Numbered from the stretch's first letter, positions 43,791 through 52,931 are shown. The stretch is 64,000 nucleotides of DNA from Streptomyces antnestii (GCF_004005495.1 NZ_RZYA01000014.1:1-64000); one strand, 5' to 3'. The notes: generated from the sequence alone by a model not told the origin. A program made the numbers and translations.

Positions 43791-44908
43791 CCGCTCCTCT
43801 TCCGGAGACCGAGATGCCCCGCCCCGAAGCCACCGCCCTTCCGGCCGCCCTCACCCGTACGTTCGTGACCGTCGACGATCCGCGGTGGCGCCAGTGCCAC
43901 GCCTCGACCGTCGCCGCCCCCACCGGAGGCGCCCCGCTGGTCGCCTGGTTCGCGGGGACCCGCGAGGGCACGCCGGACAACCGCATCTGGCTGTCGGGCC
44001 CGGCGGGGGTGCACGCACTCGACACCGGATACGACATGGCGCACTGGAACCCCGTGCCGGCGCCGGACCCGTCCGAGAACGGGGTGCTGTGGCTGTTCGC
44101 GAAGGCGGGGCCGCGGATCTCGGAGTGGGTCACCCTCGTGACCCGTACGCGGGATGGCGGTGCCACCTGGGAGCGGCCGCGGGAGCTCGTCCCGGGCGAC
44201 CTGTCCGGCGGCCGCGGGCCGGTGAAGAACCCGCCGCTGGTCACCCCCGAGGGCCTGTGGCCGGCCCCCGCCTCGGTCGAGCACTGGGCAAAACCGGCCC
44301 GCTGGGATCCCTTCGTCGATGTCTCGGCGGACAGTGGCGCCACCTGGTCGCGCGCCCCGATCCCCGTAGATCGCGCGGCGCTGCGGGGCGCGGGCCACAT
44401 CCAGCCGTCGCTGTGGCTGGGGCCCGACGGCCCGGTGGCCCTGATGCGCAGCACCGAAAGCCGCGCCCACCGCGCCGTCTCGCGCGACGGCGGACGCCGC
44501 TGGAGCCTGGCTGTGCCGACCGGCTTGCCGAACAACAACTCCGGGCTGTGCGCCCTCGCCCTGCCCTCCGGCCGCGCCGCCTGCGTCCACAACCCTTCGT
44601 CCCAGGACTGGGGCAGCCGCTGCCCCCTGGTCGTGTCCGTCTCCGACGACGACGGCATGACCTGGCGCGAGGTGGCCGTCGTCGACGACGGCCTCACCCT
44701 CGTGGACCCCGCCGTGCCGCAACGGCTCGACCCGCACGCGCGGCCCGGTTTCGCGCCGGGTGACGCCGGTGTGGTGACCAGCGGCGTCGCCGAGTTCTCC
44801 TACCCGACCGCCGTCCTCGACGGACCCGACCTGCTCATCACCTACACCTGGCAGCGGCGCGGCATCGTCCTCGCCCGGCTGTCCCTGACCCATCTGGAGG
44901 AGTCGTGA
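43787..44908 (+). CDS. Sialidase-like beta-propeller protein (BNR/Asp-box), cytoplasmic
   Basis: The 373-residue protein has four Asp-box motifs (S/T-x-D-x-G-x-x-W): TRDGGATWERP, SADSGATWSRA, SRDGGRRWSLA and SDDDGMTWREV, the mark of a six-bladed sialidase propeller. It also has an Arg-rich LMRSTESRAHRAVS and SGVAEFSYPTAV segment typical of exo-sialidase-like proteins. No signal peptide is present, so it works in the cytoplasm on an imported compound. GTG at 43787 overlaps the regulator stop (GTGA). True sialidase activity is not implied; it may be a lyase or hydrolase for another acidic sugar. Confidence 0.75.
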   Translation: MTAPLPETEMPRPEATALPAALTRTFVTVDDPRWRQCHASTVAAPTGGAPLVAWFAGTREGTPDNRIWLSGPAGVHALDTGYDMAHWNPVPAPDPSENGVLWLFAKAGPRISEWVTLVTRTRDGGATWERPRELVPGDLSGGRGPVKNPPLVTPEGLWPAPASVEHWAKPARWDPFVDVSADSGATWSRAPIPVDRAALRGAGHIQPSLWLGPDGPVALMRSTESRAHRAVSRDGGRRWSLAVPTGLPNNNSGLCALALPSGRAACVHNPSSQDWGSRCPLVVSVSDDDGMTWREVAVVDDGLTLVDPAVPQRLDPHARPGFAPGDAGVVTSGVAEFSYPTAVLDGPDLLITYTWQRRGIVLARLSLTHLEES

Positions 44909-46539
44909 CCTACCGGCTGCCCGAGTCCCGACCGCAGCTCAGTGCCCCGCCGCGCACCGCGTACCTGATCGCCAGCGGTGATCTGCGCCCGGCTGCCAAC
45001 GCGGCGGGCTGGCCCACGCAGGAAGCGCTGGAGAAGGGCGTCACCGAGGCCTTCGCCCGGCTCGGCTGGACCGTGCGGCGAGCCCACCCGTACGACCCGG
45101 ACAAGGGGCACGGCTTCATCGACAGCCAGCGCGCCGGGCTGGAGGTCTTCAAGGCCATCCCGCCCCAGGCCCCGCTGATCGTCGCGGAAGCGGTGTGGCA
45201 GTACAGCCACCACGTGCTGGCCGGCCTGCGCACCCACGAAGGGCCCGTCCTGACAGTCGCCAACTTCGACGGCACCTGGCCCGGTCTGGTCGGCCTGCTC
45301 GGTGTGAACGCCGGCATGACGAAGATGGACCGGGAGTACTCCACCACCTGGTCCGTCGACTTCACCGACGACTTCTTCCTCGAGGGCCTGCGCGAGTGGA
45401 CCGAGACCGGCCGCATCACGCACGACAGCTCCCACGTGCGGCCGCTGCCCGAGCTGCCCGAGTCCCCGGAGCGCACGCTGGGCGCCGCCATTGCCGGGCA
45501 GTTGCGCCGGGACAAGGCCATCATCGGCGTCTTCGACGAGGGCTGCATGGGCATGTACAACGCGATCATCGACGACGAGTTGCTCAACCCGCTCGGCATC
45601 TACAAGGAGCGGTTGTCGCAGAGCGCCCTGTACGCGGAGATGCTGCGCGTCCCGGATGAGGAGGCCGACGCAGCCCGTGCGTGGCTCGAGCAGGCGGGCA
45701 TGACCTTCGCCACCGGCACCGACGAGGCCACCGAGCTGACCGACCGGCAGATCCGCGAACAGCTGAAGATGTACATCGCGGCGCTGCGGATCGCCGACGA
45801 CTTCGGCCTGGACTCGGTGGGCATCCAGTACCAGCAGGGCCTCAAGGACCTCACACCCGCGTCCGACCTGGCCGAAGGCCTGCTCAACAACGTCCAGCGC
45901 CCGCAGGTGACCAGCCGCGACGGCTCGCGTGTGCTGTACGAGGGCCGGCCGCTGCCGCACTTCAACGAAGCCGACGAGGGCGTGGCCGTCGACGCGCTGA
46001 TCACCCACCGCATCTGGACCGCCATGGGCCTGGACCCGGCGACCACGCTGCACGACGTGCGCTGGGGCGAGGAGTACGAAGGGCGGTTCGTGTGGGTCTG
46101 GGAGATCTCCGGGTCCGTACCGCCGTCCCACCTCACCGGCGGCTACGCGGGCGCGGTCAGCTGGCGGCAGAACCCCGTGTACTTCCCCGCAGGGGGCGGC
46201 ACCATCAAGGGCGTGAGCAAGCCCGGAGAGATCGTCTGGTCCCGGCTCTACATCGCCGGCGGCGGGCTCCACCTGGACATCGGCCGCGGCTCCGTCGTCG
46301 AGCTGCCCGCCGAGGAGACCGAGCGCCGCTGGGCCGCGACCAACCCCGAGTGGCCGATCGCCCATGTGGTCACCCACGGCGTCAGCCGCGACCAGTTCAT
46401 GGCGCGACACAAGGCCAACCACGCGCAGCTCGCGTACGCTCCCGACGCCGCAACCGCCGACGCCGCACTCGTCGCCAAGGCAGTGGCCTTCCAGGAGCTG
46501 GGTGTCACCGTCCATCTGTGCGGGGAAGTCCGGGTATGA
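44905..46539 (+). CDS. L-fucose isomerase-like protein
   Basis: The 544-residue protein matches the L-fucose/L-arabinose isomerase fold in size and in VDFTDDFFLEGLREWTETGR, GVFDEGCMGMYNAIIDDELL (Glu and Asp candidates for the Mn site), FGLDSVGIQYQQGLKDLTPA and a late His in MARHKANHAQ. Classical fucose isomerases interconvert L-fucose and L-fuculose; the actual substrate here is unknown. GTG at 44905 overlaps the preceding stop (GTGA). Coupled to the FGGY kinase, it points to aldose-to-ketose conversion before phosphorylation. Confidence 0.75.
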   Translation: MTYRLPESRPQLSAPPRTAYLIASGDLRPAANAAGWPTQEALEKGVTEAFARLGWTVRRAHPYDPDKGHGFIDSQRAGLEVFKAIPPQAPLIVAEAVWQYSHHVLAGLRTHEGPVLTVANFDGTWPGLVGLLGVNAGMTKMDREYSTTWSVDFTDDFFLEGLREWTETGRITHDSSHVRPLPELPESPERTLGAAIAGQLRRDKAIIGVFDEGCMGMYNAIIDDELLNPLGIYKERLSQSALYAEMLRVPDEEADAARAWLEQAGMTFATGTDEATELTDRQIREQLKMYIAALRIADDFGLDSVGIQYQQGLKDLTPASDLAEGLLNNVQRPQVTSRDGSRVLYEGRPLPHFNEADEGVAVDALITHRIWTAMGLDPATTLHDVRWGEEYEGRFVWVWEISGSVPPSHLTGGYAGAVSWRQNPVYFPAGGGTIKGVSKPGEIVWSRLYIAGGGLHLDIGRGSVVELPAEETERRWAATNPEWPIAHVVTHGVSRDQFMARHKANHAQLAYAPDAATADAALVAKAVAFQELGVTVHLCGEVRV

Positions 46540-48005
46540 GCTTCCTTGGTGTGGACATCGGCACCTCCAGCAGCAAGGGCGTCCTGGTCGACGCCTCCGG
46601 CACGGTCGTGGCGACCGCTGTGCACCGGCACACGGTCTCCCGGCCGAAACCGGGGCACGTCGAGATGGACCCCGAGGTGTGGTGGGAGGAGTTCTGCGGA
46701 ATCACGCGCGAACTCCTCGCCGGCGACCGGCAGGTGGACGCGGTGGGCGTCAGCGGTATGGGCCCCTGCGTGGCCCTGGCGGACGCCGCGAACCGGCCGC
46801 TGCGCCCGGCCATCCTGTACGGCGTGGATACGCGGGCCACCGCGCAGATCGAGCGGCTGGACGCGCAACTCGGCCGGGAGGCCGTCCTCGACCGGTGCGG
46901 CAGTGCGCTGTCCACGCAGGCGGTCGGGCCGAAGGTGGCCTGGGTGGCCGAGCACGAGCCGGAGGTGTTCGCCACCGCCCGGCGGCTGTTCATGCCGGCG
47001 TCCTTCCTCGCCCACCGACTCACCGGCGCCTACGTCCTTGACCACCACTCGGCCAGTCAGTCCGTCCCCTTCTACGACGCCCGGGCGCAGGACTGGTACC
47101 GGCCCTGGGTGGAGGCGGTGTGGCCGCACGCGCAACTCCCCGAACTGCGCTGGCCCGGTGACCTGGCCGGCGCGGTGACCGCCGAGGCCGCGGCGGTCAC
47201 CGGGCTTGCCCCGGGTACTCCCGTCATCACCGGCACCATCGACGCCTGGACCGAGGCCGTCAGCGTCGGTGCGACGCGACCGGGTGACCTGATGCTCATG
47301 TACGGCACGACGATGTTCCTCGTCGCCACGGTCATCGGGCAGCTGCGGGTGCCGGAGCTGTGGAGCACGGTCGGCGCCTTCCCCGGCACGCGCTCCCTGG
47401 CCGGCGGTATGGCTACCTCGGGAGCGGTCACCGAGTGGTTGCGCGGCCTGTTCGGCTCGCCGGACCATGCGGATCTGCTCGCGGAGGCCGCGGCGAGCGG
47501 CGTCGGTGCGCGGGGTCTTGCGATGCTGCCGTACTTCGCCGGTGAGCGCACTCCGATCGCCGACCCCGACGCCCGCGGTGTGATCGCGGGCCTCACCGTC
47601 GAACACACCCGCGGTGACCTGTACCGCGCCGCGCTCGAGGCCACCGCGCACGGCGTACGGCACAACATCGGGGCGATGCGGAAGGCGGGCGCGGCGATCG
47701 AGCGTGTCGTCGCGGTCGGCGGCGGCACACAGGGCGGCCTGTGGACGCAGATCGTCTCCGACGTCACCGGGCTGCCGCAGGACGTCCCGACCGTCACGGT
47801 CGGAGCCAGTTACGGCGCCGCCCGGCTGGCCGCGCAGCTGATCGAGAAGGCGGACATCGCGGTTTGGAACCCCGTGCGTGAGCAGCGCGTGCCGGACCCG
47901 GCCGCGGTGGGAGCGTACGACCGGTTGCACGGGCTGTACCGGGACCTGTATCCGGCGACCCGGGTAACGGCCCATGCCCTGGCCCGGTTCCAGCGCGGGG
48001 GCTGA
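46536..48005 (+). CDS. FGGY-family carbohydrate kinase
   Basis: The 489-residue kinase starts at ATG 46536 (ATGA overlap) with the phosphate-1 motif GVDIGTSSSKGVLVDASG. It contains GVSGMGPCVALAD, LYGVDTRATAQIE, the catalytic-Asp segment GTIDAWTEAVSVGAT and the adenosine motif VVAVGGGTQGGLWTQIVSDV. FGGY kinases phosphorylate ketoses or polyols such as xylulose and fuculose. Placed directly after the isomerase-like gene, it should trap the ketose product. A bidirectional terminator follows. Confidence 0.85.
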   Translation: MSFLGVDIGTSSSKGVLVDASGTVVATAVHRHTVSRPKPGHVEMDPEVWWEEFCGITRELLAGDRQVDAVGVSGMGPCVALADAANRPLRPAILYGVDTRATAQIERLDAQLGREAVLDRCGSALSTQAVGPKVAWVAEHEPEVFATARRLFMPASFLAHRLTGAYVLDHHSASQSVPFYDARAQDWYRPWVEAVWPHAQLPELRWPGDLAGAVTAEAAAVTGLAPGTPVITGTIDAWTEAVSVGATRPGDLMLMYGTTMFLVATVIGQLRVPELWSTVGAFPGTRSLAGGMATSGAVTEWLRGLFGSPDHADLLAEAAASGVGARGLAMLPYFAGERTPIADPDARGVIAGLTVEHTRGDLYRAALEATAHGVRHNIGAMRKAGAAIERVVAVGGGTQGGLWTQIVSDVTGLPQDVPTVTVGASYGAARLAAQLIEKADIAVWNPVREQRVPDPAAVGAYDRLHGLYRDLYPATRVTAHALARFQRGG

Positions 48006-48054
48006 CGCCGCCGGATCCGTGTACGACATGGCGGGGGCATGGTCCTCGTACGAC

Positions 48055-48088
48055 GCGGCGGGTGCACGGTTCTCCGTGCACCCGCCGC
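48055..48088. terminator. Bidirectional hairpin between kinase and aldolase genes
   Basis: GCGGCGGGTGCACGG and its exact complement form a 15-bp stem with loop TTCT, midway between the converging kinase and DapA-family genes. Confidence 0.85.
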
Positions 48089-48128
48089 CTGCTTTCGCGT
48101 CGAGGTCGTCCGTCCCCCTCGTCGGAGC

Positions 48129-49004
48129 TCACCCGGCCAGGTCCGCCACCAGCTTCTCGATTTCGTCCGCCGTCCGCGGGTCCGGGTAGCCGACGGTCAT
48201 GCGGGAGGATCCGGCCGGCAGGCCGCGTACGCGCAGGGCGTGCTTGATCCGCCCGGCGCTCGGGCCGAGCAGCGCGACCACGCGGTCCACCCGCGCCTGC
48301 AGCGGCGCGAGTTCATCCGCCCCTGCACCGGCGAGCTTGGCAGCGGCCAGCTCCAGGAAGGGTTCGGGCAGGGCGCCGGAGCAGCCGGAGATCACGCCCG
48401 CGCCGCCTTCGTCGAGGACCGTGGTGAGCAGGGCGTCGTTGCCCGAGTAGACGGTGAACTCCGCGGGCAGGAAGGCACGGTACGCGGCCACCTCGGTGGA
48501 CGGCGTGCCGCTCAGCTTGACGCCGGACAGACCGCACTCCTTCGCCAGCCGCGCGAACTCCTCGGGGCCGACGGTGATGCCGCTGCGCTCGGGGAAGAGG
48601 TACGCGAACAGCTCGGCGTCCCCCGCGGCCTGCCGCACGCGCAGGAAGTAGTCCCGCAGCTCGTCGGGCTCGGCCGGCATGTAGTACGGGGTGAGCGCCG
48701 CGAGCCGGGTGGCGCCCGCGGAGACCGCGTCGCGGGTGAGGGCCACGGCCGCGTGCGCATCAGGGGCGCCGACATGGGCCATCACGGCGCCCGGGCCCGC
48801 GACCTCCAGGGCGAGCTCGGTCAGTGCGCGCCGCTCCGAGCGGTCCAGGGCGGGGAACTCTCCGGTCGTCCCGGCGATCATCAGCAGCCCCGTCGTGTCG
48901 GCGGTGAAGCGAAACAGCTCGCGGGCAGCGGCCAGGTCGAGCTCGCCGTCCGGTGTGAACGGCGTGGTCAGCGGGGTGATGACGGTGGTCTGCGGCGCAG
49001 GCAT
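48129..49004 (-). CDS. DapA/NanA-family aldolase or lyase
   Basis: The 291-residue TIM-barrel protein has AGTTGEFPALDRSERRALTE (GTTGE phosphate/carboxylate loop), the Tyr in LFAYLFPERSG and the Schiff-base Lys in LSGVKLSGTPST. The family includes dihydrodipicolinate synthase, N-acetylneuraminate lyase and 2-keto-3-deoxy sugar acid aldolases/dehydratases, all using pyruvate or a 2-keto acid. ATG at 49004. It diverges from the 2-hydroxyacid dehydrogenase gene with an FCD-type operator between, so it belongs to the same regulon. Confidence 0.82.
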   Translation of the reverse strand: MPAPQTTVITPLTTPFTPDGELDLAAARELFRFTADTTGLLMIAGTTGEFPALDRSERRALTELALEVAGPGAVMAHVGAPDAHAAVALTRDAVSAGATRLAALTPYYMPAEPDELRDYFLRVRQAAGDAELFAYLFPERSGITVGPEEFARLAKECGLSGVKLSGTPSTEVAAYRAFLPAEFTVYSGNDALLTTVLDEGGAGVISGCSGALPEPFLELAAAKLAGAGADELAPLQARVDRVVALLGPSAGRIKHALRVRGLPAGSSRMTVGYPDPRTADEIEKLVADLAG

Positions 49005-49052
49005 GAGGGGGTGGTCCTCCGGGGCGGCGGGGAAACTTTTCCGAATCAGTCT

Positions 49053-49070
49053 ACGGTTAACCGTTGACGA
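49053..49070. promoter_or_regulatory. FCD-type operator ACGGTTAACCGTTGACGA
   Basis: Shares ACGGTTAACCGT and the GTTGACGA extension with the 42977 palindrome. It lies between the divergent aldolase and dehydrogenase genes. Confidence 0.7.
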
Positions 49071-49155
49071 GAATTCATCGTACGCCCGATGATCTGCGGT
49101 GTCACGAGCCGCCGGGGTCGCATCGTTCACCCCGTCCACACATCGGAGTACGCAC

Positions 49156-50154
49156 ATGCCCGACCAGCCCGACCAGCCCGAACACCTGGTCAGCCTCTAC
49201 CACCTGAACGACCTCGGCCCCGCCGAGCTGCGCCGCCTCCTGCCGGGCCACACCGACTTGCGGATCACCGAGATCGGCCCGGACGAGGACCCGCGCGACC
49301 ACCTCGAGACCCTGGCGACCGCGACGGTCGTCCTGGCACCGCTGGAGAAGGAGCGTCGGATCACCGCCGAGCTGCTGGACGTCATGGAGCAGTGCCGCCT
49401 CATCCAGTCGGTCGCCGTCGGCTTCGACGGCGTCGACCACCGCGCCGCCGCCGAACGCGGCATCCCCGTCGCCAATCTGCCCGGCTTCAACACGGACGCG
49501 GTGGCCGACTGGACGGTGGGCGCGCTGCTCTACCTGCTGCGCCCGTACGCGTTCGGCCACGCCAAGATCGAGCGCGGCGAGTGGGGGCCGGAAGGGGTAC
49601 GCGGCCGCGACGTGTCGTCACTGACCGTCGGCATCGCCGGATTCGGCAACATCGGGCGTGCCGTCGCCCGCCGCCTCGACGCCTTCGGGGCCCGCATCCT
49701 CGTCCACGACCCGGTGCCGAGCGAGCCCGGCCGGGAGTACGTCGACCTGGACGAACTGGCCGCCCGCAGCAACGTCCTGACCCTGCACATGCCGTTGAAC
49801 AACGCCACGCGCGGCCTGATCGGCGACGCCTTGCTGCAGCGCATGCCGCGCGGCTCGTGGATCGTGAACGCCGGTCGCGGCGGCGTGCTGGACGAGGAAG
49901 CCGTCGTGCGGGCCCTCGACTCCGGGCAGCTGGCCGGCGCCGCGCTCGACGTCTTCACCGAGGAGCCGCTGCCGGCCTCCTCACCGCTGCGCGGCCGCAC
50001 CGACGTCCTGCTCAACCCGCATGCCGCAGGAGTGACGCACGAGGCGTACCACAACCTCCGCGCCAGTGTGATCGACAGCCTCGACCTGGTGCTGTCCGGC
50101 AAGCCGCCCCGCAACGTCGTCAACGGCGTCGCCCCCGACCAGGCCCGCGTCTGA
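49156..50154 (+). CDS. D-isomer-specific 2-hydroxyacid dehydrogenase
   Basis: The 332-residue protein has the NAD-binding motif VGIAGFGNIGRAVARRLDAF, LTLHMPLNNATRGLIG, and the active-site residues in NAGRGGVLDEEAVVRAL (Arg), DVFTEEPLP (Glu) and LNPHAAGVT (His). It reduces a 2-keto acid or oxidises a D-2-hydroxy acid. ATG at 49156 follows CGGAG. A transporter gene follows after 25 bases. In this locus it may process the keto acid released by the DapA-family protein. Confidence 0.85.
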   Translation: MPDQPDQPEHLVSLYHLNDLGPAELRRLLPGHTDLRITEIGPDEDPRDHLETLATATVVLAPLEKERRITAELLDVMEQCRLIQSVAVGFDGVDHRAAAERGIPVANLPGFNTDAVADWTVGALLYLLRPYAFGHAKIERGEWGPEGVRGRDVSSLTVGIAGFGNIGRAVARRLDAFGARILVHDPVPSEPGREYVDLDELAARSNVLTLHMPLNNATRGLIGDALLQRMPRGSWIVNAGRGGVLDEEAVVRALDSGQLAGAALDVFTEEPLPASSPLRGRTDVLLNPHAAGVTHEAYHNLRASVIDSLDLVLSGKPPRNVVNGVAPDQARV

Positions 50155-50179
50155 CCGCCTACTTCCCCAGGAGCCCACC

Positions 50180-51580
50180 ATGACCGGTACCCATCCCGGA
50201 ATCCGGCCCGCCGACGGAGCCCAGCCCACTGACGGCACGCGGCCGACTGACGGAACCCAGCCCGCCGACGCCGACACCCCGGCGGCCGGCCGGCCGCGAG
50301 TAGGCCGGACCCGCTTCGTCATCCTCGGCCTGCTGTTCATCGGCATCACGATCAACTACATCGACCGCGCCGCCCTCAGCGTCTCCCTGCCGCACATCAG
50401 CGAGGACTTCCACATATCGCCCGCCCTCGCCGGCACGATCATGTCGGCGTTCTTCTGGACGTATGCCTTCGGGCAGATGCCGGGCGGATGGCTGGCCGAC
50501 CGGTTCGGCCCACGCGTCACCCTGTTCTTCGCAAGCCTGTGGTGGGGCGTGGCCACCGCCCTGATGGGACTGGCCCGCGGCACCGGTGCGCTGCTCACGC
50601 TGCGCATGGTGCTCGGCCTCGGCGAGGCCCCGTCCTTCCCGTCCAGCGCCAAGGTCGTCTCCCGGTGGTTCCCCAGGACGGAGCGCAGCTTCGCGTCGGC
50701 GACCTTCAACAACGGCAACGCCGTAGGCGGCGCGCTGTCCATCCCGCTCGTCGCGCTGGTCGTCGGCACACTCGGCTGGCGGGCCGCATTCGCCGTGGCC
50801 GGCGGACTGGGAGTGCTCTGGGCGTTCGGCTGGTGGCTGTACTACCGCGACCCCGAGCGGCACGGGCAGCTGAAGAAGCCGGAACTGGACTACATCAAGG
50901 CGGGTCAGGAGAGCGCGGACACCCCCACGCAGAGCTCGGTCCGCTGGCGCGACCTGTTCCGGTTCCGCCTGGTGTGGGCGATGATGCTCGGCTTCTTCTG
51001 CGTCAACTTCGTCGCCTACTTCTTCATCACCTGGTTCCCGTCGTACCTGGTGGAGACGTACCACCTGTCGACGATGAAGTTCGGCTTCCTGGGCATGGTG
51101 CCCGGGCTCGCGTCCATGGTCGGCGGCTGGTGCGGCGGCCTGGTCTCGGACTGGCTGGTCCGGCGCGGCACCCCGGTCACCAAGGCTCGCAAGACCTGCC
51201 TGGTCGGGGGCCTGCTGGGTACCTCCGTCATCGCCCTCGCCGTCGTCTCCCCGAGCGTCGGCATGGCGCTGGCCGCCCTGTCCGCGTCGTACTTCTGCTC
51301 GACCTTTGCGGCCGCCAGCGTCTGGGCGCTGCCCGGTGACATCGCCCCCACCCCCGGCCACGTTGGCTCCATCGCCGGCATCCAGAACACCGCCGGCAAC
51401 ATCGCCGGAATCGTGTCCCCGCTGCTCCTCGGCGTGCTGATGGGCAGCTCCGGCTCCTTCGTCGTCCCACTCGTCACGGCAGGCTGCGTGGCACTGTTCG
51501 GTGCGGCCACCTACGCGTTCCTCCTGCCGAAGGTGGAGCCGCTGCGACTGGACGGGGAGCCGTCGCACACGATGGGATAG
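50180..51580 (+). CDS. MFS transporter of the anion:cation symporter (ACS) type
   Basis: The 466-residue protein has 12 helices. ACS signatures include NYIDRAALSVSLPHISEDFH, YAFGQMPGGWLADRFGPRVT, RMVLGLGEAPSFPSSAKVVS, RWFPRTERSFASATFNNGNA. ACS carriers import sugar acids such as glucarate, galactonate and hexuronates. The N-terminus carries short PTDGTRPTDGTQP repeats before the first helix. It is cotranscribed with the dehydrogenase and is the second importer of the cluster, suggesting a substrate that is an organic or sugar acid. Confidence 0.85.
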   Translation: MTGTHPGIRPADGAQPTDGTRPTDGTQPADADTPAAGRPRVGRTRFVILGLLFIGITINYIDRAALSVSLPHISEDFHISPALAGTIMSAFFWTYAFGQMPGGWLADRFGPRVTLFFASLWWGVATALMGLARGTGALLTLRMVLGLGEAPSFPSSAKVVSRWFPRTERSFASATFNNGNAVGGALSIPLVALVVGTLGWRAAFAVAGGLGVLWAFGWWLYYRDPERHGQLKKPELDYIKAGQESADTPTQSSVRWRDLFRFRLVWAMMLGFFCVNFVAYFFITWFPSYLVETYHLSTMKFGFLGMVPGLASMVGGWCGGLVSDWLVRRGTPVTKARKTCLVGGLLGTSVIALAVVSPSVGMALAALSASYFCSTFAAASVWALPGDIAPTPGHVGSIAGIQNTAGNIAGIVSPLLLGVLMGSSGSFVVPLVTAGCVALFGAATYAFLLPKVEPLRLDGEPSHTMG

Positions 51581-51588
51581 TAGTCACT

Positions 51589-51604
51589 CGTCAACCGTTG
51601 ACGG
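51589..51604. promoter_or_regulatory. FCD-type operator upstream of the second regulator
   Basis: CGTCAACCGTTGACGG carries the GTCAAC and GTTGAC arms seen in the 42977 repeat. It lies 30 bases upstream of the second FCD regulator start, suggesting autoregulation or cross-regulation. Confidence 0.6.
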
Positions 51605-51633
51605 TACGGACGGCACGTGAGGGAGGGATCGGC

Positions 51634-52308
51634 GTGGAACAGCTGGCCGTGAGGCAGGTGCGGCAGCTGCCGCTGGGCGAGCGTGTGGCACACCAGCTGC
51701 GGGTGCTGATCGTCACCGGGCAGCTGGAGCCGGGGACACACCTGGTGGAGGGGGCGCTGGCAGACCGGTTCGACGTCAGCCGGGGCCCGATCCGCGACGC
51801 CCTGCGGCTGCTGGAAGCGGAGGGCCTGGTGGAGTCCCGGCGCCGCGGCGTGTACGTCACCGGGCTGGGGGAGGACGACGTCGAGGAGCTGTTCACTCTG
51901 CGCGAGTCCCTGGAGACGCTGGCCCTCACCCGTGTCATCGAACGCGCCGGGAAACGCGACATCGACACGCTGGAGTCGTCGGTCACCGCCATGACCAAGG
52001 CGGCTGACAAGGGCGATCCGGCCGCCTTCGCCGAGGCCGACCTGGAGTTCCACTCCGCGTTCTACGCACTGGCCGGACACCGGCGTCTGGCGGCGGTATG
52101 GGAACAGTACCGGCCTGTGTTCGCGGTGATCCTGGATGTCACCAACACCCAAGACCGCGACCTCCACCCGGCTGCGGAAGCCCATGCCGACCTCCTGCAC
52201 GCCGTCCGCTCCCGCGACGTCGCGAAGGCCACCAGCCTCCTCAGCAGCCACCTGCTGGGCGCTGGCAACCGACTGCGGACGGCGCTACGGCAGGTGACCG
52301 ACAGCTAG
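51634..52308 (+). CDS. GntR family regulator, FCD subfamily (paralogue)
   Basis: The 224-residue regulator starts at GTG 51634, preceded by GGGAGGGA. It has a winged helix (LPLGERVAHQLRVLIVTGQL, GTHLVEGALADRFDVSRGPI, RDALRLLEAEGLVESRRRGV) and an FCD domain (ADLEFHSAFYALAGHRRLAA, TNTQDRDLHPAAEAHADL). It shares most motifs with the 43110 regulator, so the pair bracket the catabolic cluster and probably arose by duplication. Why two regulators with matching sites are kept is unclear. Confidence 0.87.
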   Translation: MEQLAVRQVRQLPLGERVAHQLRVLIVTGQLEPGTHLVEGALADRFDVSRGPIRDALRLLEAEGLVESRRRGVYVTGLGEDDVEELFTLRESLETLALTRVIERAGKRDIDTLESSVTAMTKAADKGDPAAFAEADLEFHSAFYALAGHRRLAAVWEQYRPVFAVILDVTNTQDRDLHPAAEAHADLLHAVRSRDVAKATSLLSSHLLGAGNRLRTALRQVTDS

Positions 52309-52931
52309 ACCCATTCTCCGCACGTCACTGGTTCGAGTGACGTCTGTCGGGGTTCGTGCCAGACGATCAACCTGGCCTTGGTTTGACGACGACACAGGGC
52401 CTCCCAATTCATCGTTTCCGCGTTACAGTCCTGACTCAACTAGCTCGATACGGTGCACATTTGTCCCCGCATTGGCGGGGGGTGCGGCCCTCACGCCACG
52501 GGCGGACTGGCCAAGCTTTTGTGTCCCAATTGACGGTTGACGTTTTAGTCCCATCTGTCGTTTGACGGTGGTCCTAGGCAACATCAGGAACTTCGCGCGG
52601 GTTTATGCGCCTTCAGGTTACGGATCGGAATCTCGGTGGTGCGCCGAAAGGACGTACTCCGCCGTCCCGTTCGACTGTGAGGGTAGATACGGCTACGTGG
52701 ACGTTCGCACGGTCTGCCCGGCGTAGGTGCGGCCGAGCGAGAGTCTTTGGCGGCAGACCATGATCGCGCCTCGGCTGCTGATCCGCCGCTGCACCCGCAC
52801 GGGCTCCCTCGCTGGACGTGGCTCGGGACCGGCCGACCGGACACCTCGCAGGCGGGGGCGTTGTTCAGTGCATTGGTGCGGTCCCCGGCTCGATTCTGCT
52901 CGGGGGCCGCACCTCCCCCCGGCAACCCCGT
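52309..52931. other. Gene-free region with possible IS end
   Basis: More than 600 bases without a supported gene. Apart from the direct repeats at 52524-52568 I see no structure. AT content is a little higher between 52360 and 52560 than in the neighbours, which fits foreign or mobile DNA. Confidence 0.4.
52524..52568. repeat. Two 20-bp direct repeats, 25-bp period
   Basis: TCCCAATTGACGGTTGACGT (52524-52543) and TCCCATCTGTCGTTTGACGG (52549-52568) agree at about 15 of 20 positions. Repeats with this period and the TGTCxxxTGACGG core are typical of transposase-binding arrays at IS21-like ends. They also resemble the FCD operators of the adjacent cluster. Confidence 0.45.

Noticed and set aside
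41517..52308. Canonical sialic acid catabolism
   Set aside because: The propeller has no signal peptide, and no NanE/NanK-type enzyme or deacetylase is present; only the lyase family would fit.
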